From contig DUOR01000454.1 in NCBI GenBank assembly GCA_012838715.1, positions 1 to 7,711 on the forward strand: a DNA stretch of 7,711 nucleotides, in the 5' to 3' direction. The notes below the pieces were generated by a model. The model searched no databases. It was not told the origin of the DNA and saw nothing but the letters and a program-made list of their open reading frames with translations. The stretch comes from Actinomycetales bacterium. Its GTDB lineage: Bacteria; Actinomycetota; Actinomycetes; Mycobacteriales; Mycobacteriaceae. A program made the position numbers and the translations under genes. Shown piece after piece: positions 5,290-7,711 of the stretch (position 1 is its first letter; every line of letters begins with the position of its first letter).

Positions 5290-5994
5290 ATGGCGAACAC
5301 CCCGAAGTATCTCGCGCTCATCTCCGCAATTTCCCTGTCGTTCTTCGCCGCCGCGTGCGGCTCCGATGACGGCGCGACCGGGGACGGCGCCACCGGCGCC
5401 GACACCGCGGCGACCACGGAAAACAACACCGGAAACAACGCCGACGCGGACTCGAACGGCGGTGACGGCGACGCCGACGCGAACGGTGATTCCGGCGCCG
5501 GCTCCGACGAGAACCTCCCCGGCGCGGAGGCCCTCGACGACATGACCGAGGTCGATGCCGCCGATTACACCGGCGAGGGTTCCGGCGTCAACGCCGGCGC
5601 GCATTTCGCGTCGACCGACGGCTCGATCGTCTGCGGCATCACCAGCGCGATGGCGGCGTGCCACATCGGCGGCAACACCATCGATTGGGATGACGCCGAC
5701 CGTGCCGAGGGCACCGACGACGACGCCGAAGCCGGGGACCCGGACTTCTCCGACATGATCGGCTGGAACCCGGGCGTTGGCGCCGAGTTCGACGCGAAGC
5801 CGAAGACGTGGCTGCTCCAGGGCCAGTACGCGCCCGACACCGTGGAACTCGACGATGGCACGAAGCTGACGGTCGTGACCTCCACCGACGGCAGCACGCT
5901 GGACATCACGTGCGGCACGAAGGACAACCGCATGACCTGCGTGTCCGGCGACCACGGCTTCACCGTGGGCGTCGCCGCCTACCGGGTCTGGTGA
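5290..5994 (+). CDS. Secreted lipoprotein with acidic linker and four-Cys C-terminal domain
   Basis: This 234-residue protein has a lipoprotein signal peptide: a short n-region (Lys6), a hydrophobic core YLALISAISLSFF and a lipobox AAAC with Cys23 as the lipidated residue. Residues 24 to about 98 are a disordered linker rich in Asp, Gly, Ala, Asn and Thr. The C-terminal domain has Cys115 and Cys124 (HFASTDGSIVCGI...AACHIGG) and Cys208 and Cys217 (ITCGTKDNRMTC), then GDHGFTVGVAAYRVW. This resembles the actinobacterial exported family with an SPSGNIxC...C motif and a terminal GHGFxxSRxxYxLF-like motif; the Cys pairs probably form disulfides outside the cell. Its function is not known. ATG 5290 is forced: an in-frame TGA (5284-5286) lies just upstream and no start codon follows nearby. 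There is no ribosome site. It overlaps the start of the SDR gene, so the two are probably one operon. Confidence 0.83.
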   Translation: MANTPKYLALISAISLSFFAAACGSDDGATGDGATGADTAATTENNTGNNADADSNGGDGDADANGDSGAGSDENLPGAEALDDMTEVDAADYTGEGSGVNAGAHFASTDGSIVCGITSAMAACHIGGNTIDWDDADRAEGTDDDAEAGDPDFSDMIGWNPGVGAEFDAKPKTWLLQGQYAPDTVELDDGTKLTVVTSTDGSTLDITCGTKDNRMTCVSGDHGFTVGVAAYRVW

Positions 5995-6611
5995 CCGGCG
6001 TGAAGATCACCGTCGTCGGCGGTTCCTCCGGCACCGGCAAGGTGCTCGCGGAGGCTGCCATCGCCGCAGGCCATGAGGTCACGGTGGTGTCGCGCAGCGG
6101 CACCGCCCCCGCCGGTGCGGCCACCGTCGCCGGCAGCGCCACCCATCCCGGGGTCGCCCGCGACGCGGTCGCCGGCGCGGATGCCGTCGTGGTCACCGTC
6201 GGCGGCGCGAAGGGCGTCCACCATCAGCGCGCGGCGGTGACCAGGTCCGTCATCAACGCGATGAAGGAGACCGGCGCGCGCCGCCTCATCGTCCAGTCCT
6301 CCCTGGGCGCCGGTGATTCCGGTGTGCAGATGCCCGCGCCGCTGCGCATCCTCATGTCCGCGCTGCTGGCCAAGCCGCTCGCCGACCATGACGATCAGGA
6401 ACAGGCCGTTTTCGGCTCCGGCCTCGACTGGACCGTGGTGCGCCCCACCGGCCTCACCAATAAGCCCGCCGTGGGTTCGTGGCGTGCCCTGGAGCTTTCC
6501 GACGGTGGCACGCTCGGCGGCTCGATCCCCCGCGGCGACCTCGCCGCCTGCATCCTCGACGTCATCGGGGATGATTCGACGATCGGGAAGGCGCTGGGCG
6601 TCAGCAGTTAA
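5991..6611 (+). CDS. NAD(P)H-binding atypical SDR (NmrA/BVR-B-like)
   Basis: This is a cytoplasmic Rossmann-fold protein of 206 residues. The N-terminus KITVVGGSSGTGKVLAEAAIAAGHEVTVVSRS holds the dinucleotide-binding GGSSGTG (10-16) and the Arg35 that often contacts NADP phosphate. Further blocks are GADAVVVTVGG, RRLIVQSSLGAG (98-108), the LDWTVVRPTGLT motif (145-156) typical of atypical SDRs, and IPRGDLAACILDVI. There is no YxxxK catalytic pair, as expected for the NAD(P)-binding/flavin reductase-like subgroup; the substrate is unknown. GTG 5991 overlaps the lipoprotein TGA (GTGA), which suggests coupled translation. An alternative start, GTG 6000, has GGTGA as a ribosome site 5 nt upstream and would give the family-typical N-terminus MKITVVGG; I cannot decide between them. 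It converges on the ligase gene 24 nt downstream. Confidence 0.87.
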   Translation: MTGVKITVVGGSSGTGKVLAEAAIAAGHEVTVVSRSGTAPAGAATVAGSATHPGVARDAVAGADAVVVTVGGAKGVHHQRAAVTRSVINAMKETGARRLIVQSSLGAGDSGVQMPAPLRILMSALLAKPLADHDDQEQAVFGSGLDWTVVRPTGLTNKPAVGSWRALELSDGGTLGGSIPRGDLAACILDVIGDDSTIGKALGVSS

Positions 6612-6618
6612 CGACAGA

Positions 6619-6632
6619 TACCCCAGGGGGTA
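6619..6632. promoter_or_regulatory. TACCCC-AG-GGGGTA palindrome between convergent genes
   Basis: This is a perfect inverted repeat with 6 bp arms and a 2 bp centre, lying wholly between the SDR stop and the ligase stop. It resembles the ATACCCC/GGGGTAT operators bound by actinobacterial CsoR-type copper sensors. As RNA it could form only a short stem (5 bp with a 4 nt loop) without a U run, so it is a poor terminator. Confidence 0.4.
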
Positions 6633-6635
6633 CGG

Positions 6636-7711
6636 TTATTGCTCCCAGGCGACGTCGGAGGGTTCCTTGTCCTCGCGCCAGCCGCGCCACACCGCGTGCC
6701 GCAACCGGCCTTCGCGGGTGCGGCCGGTCAGCGACACTTCGCCGACAAGTTTCGGCGTCACCCACCACGCGTCGGACTGATCCGACTCCGGCACGTCGTC
6801 GACGGGCGGGGTCTTCCGTTCGATGCGGCGCAGCCGGGACCTGATTTTCTCCAGCTGCTTCGCGCTGAATCCGGTGCCCACCCGGCCCGCGTACCGGAGT
6901 TCGCCGTCGTCGCCGGGAACGGCGACCAACAGTGAACCGATGCCGCCGGCCCGGTCGCCGCGGCCCTCCCGGGCGCCGATGATCACGACCTCCTGGTGCC
7001 GCTGCGTCTTCAACTTCACCCAGGCCGAACCACGTTTCGCGGGCAGGTAGGTCGAATCCGATCGTTTGGCCACGACGCCCTCCAGGTCCAGCTCGCGACT
7101 GGCCTTCTCCGCCTGCGCCAGGGAGCCGGTGTGGACCGGCGGCAGCGCGGCGATGTCGCCGGCGTCCCCCGACAGGTCGAGGACGTCCCCGAGGATCTCC
7201 CGCCGCCGCGAATACGGGGTGCGCAGCAGTGACGTGCGGCCCTTGTCGGGCGCGTCGGGTGGCCCCAACTGCAGCACGTCGAAGACGATGTAGCGCAGTT
7301 CGGCCTCGTTTCCCTCGTCATCGCGGACCGTGCCGTCATCGCCCTTGACCAGCGCCTGCAGCAGACCGAAATCGGGGCGCCCGCGGCCGTCGAGCGCCAC
7401 GAGCTCACCGTCCAGCACGGCGCCGCCGAGTTCCGCGGCGTCGCCCGCCATGGCGTCGGCAAGCAACTCCGCGCGCGGCAGGAGATCGGTGAGGTCATTG
7501 CCGTTCCTGCTGGCCAGCACCACGGAACGGCCCCCGCCGGCGTCGGTGCGGATGCCCGCGATGACGCGGTAGCCGTCCCATTTCATCTCGAAGGACCAGT
7601 CCTCGCCGTCGTCGACGGAGCGGCGGACGTCGGCGGGGGTGCCCGCCGTGGCGAGCATCGGCGACGGGAGATCCGCGACGGACAAGGGTTCGGCGTCGTT
7701 GGTCGGCGCGG
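6636..7711 (-). CDS. ligD: ATP-dependent DNA ligase domain, probably C-terminus of LigD (5' end outside window)
   Basis: This enzyme seals nicks and double-strand break ends through an AMP-lysine intermediate; LigD works with Ku in bacterial end joining. Numbered from a TTG at 7685, it shows motif I KWDG (35-38, Lys35 adenylated, Arg40 following), SRNGND (59-64), LDGELVAL (91-98), the FDVL motif IIIa (135-138), LEGVVAKR (201-208, motif IV) and WVKLK (222-226, motif V). The OB domain ends in GRTREGRLRHAVWRGWREDKEPSDVAWEQ, matching the LigD-type C-terminus (R.LRHP.W.G...DK.P). The frame stays open to the window edge (APTNDAEPLSVADLPSPML...), with no good ribosome site before the TTG, so I infer that polymerase or phosphoesterase domains lie outside. 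A stand-alone LigC-like ligase is the alternative. It converges on the SDR gene. Confidence 0.88.
   Translation of the reverse strand, partial: APTNDAEPLSVADLPSPMLATAGTPADVRRSVDDGEDWSFEMKWDGYRVIAGIRTDAGGGRSVVLASRNGNDLTDLLPRAELLADAMAGDAAELGGAVLDGELVALDGRGRPDFGLLQALVKGDDGTVRDDEGNEAELRYIVFDVLQLGPPDAPDKGRTSLLRTPYSRRREILGDVLDLSGDAGDIAALPPVHTGSLAQAEKASRELDLEGVVAKRSDSTYLPAKRGSAWVKLKTQRHQEVVIIGAREGRGDRAGGIGSLLVAVPGDDGELRYAGRVGTGFSAKQLEKIRSRLRRIERKTPPVDDVPESDQSDAWWVTPKLVGEVSLTGRTREGRLRHAVWRGWREDKEPSDVAWEQ

Noticed and set aside
5808..5990. Upstream extension of the SDR frame inside the lipoprotein gene
   Set aside because: The Rossmann fold begins right after 5991; the upstream translation is an out-of-frame shadow of the lipoprotein.

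Overview
The window is high-GC chromosomal DNA from an actinomycete, most likely Corynebacterium or a close relative. The grounds are strong G/C third-position bias, GTG and TTG starts, TAnnnT-type -10 boxes, an actinobacterial Cys-rich lipoprotein, and the C-terminal ligase domain of a LigD-type NHEJ ligase. The genus is inferred, not proven. The gene content looks like ordinary chromosome: there is no transposase, integrase, tRNA, rRNA or CRISPR array.

Layout. (1) Positions 1-358, minus strand: N-terminal part of a protein-L-isoaspartate O-methyltransferase (pcm), cut by the window edge. (2) Positions 455-1678, plus: complete RNA ligase RtcB, divergent from pcm across a ~96 nt gap that holds a TAGGGT hexamer for each direction. 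(3) Positions 1665-2627, minus: SBF/ACR3-superfamily membrane transporter whose 3' end overlaps the rtcB 3' end by 14 nt. (4) Positions 2789-4159, plus: MFS transporter, divergent from (3); its promoter carries two perfect palindromes just downstream of the predicted transcription start. (5) Positions 4365-4709, plus: small amphi-Trp domain protein behind a purine-rich, repeat-containing leader. (6) Positions 4785-5195, plus: DUF3592-like protein with two membrane segments. (7) Positions 5290-5994, plus: secreted lipoprotein with an acidic linker and a four-Cys domain, probably translated from a leaderless mRNA and preceded by four imperfect 16-17 nt tandem repeats. (8) Positions 5991-6611, plus: NAD(P)-binding atypical SDR whose start overlaps the lipoprotein stop. 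(9) Positions 6636-7711, minus: ATP-dependent DNA ligase domain, open to the window edge and probably the C-terminus of LigD. A perfect TACCCC/GGGGTA palindrome lies in the 24 nt between (8) and (9).

How the genes may work together. Three genes belong to repair of damaged macromolecules (protein isoaspartyl repair, RNA ligation, DNA end joining), but they lie in separate transcription units, so no joint system is shown. The firmest functional unit is the coupled lipoprotein-SDR pair. No new multi-gene system can be demonstrated. The items most worth a second look are the regulatory architectures: the twin operators at the MFS promoter, the leaderless lipoprotein with upstream repeats, the repeat-rich amphi-Trp leader and the orphan CsoR-like palindrome.
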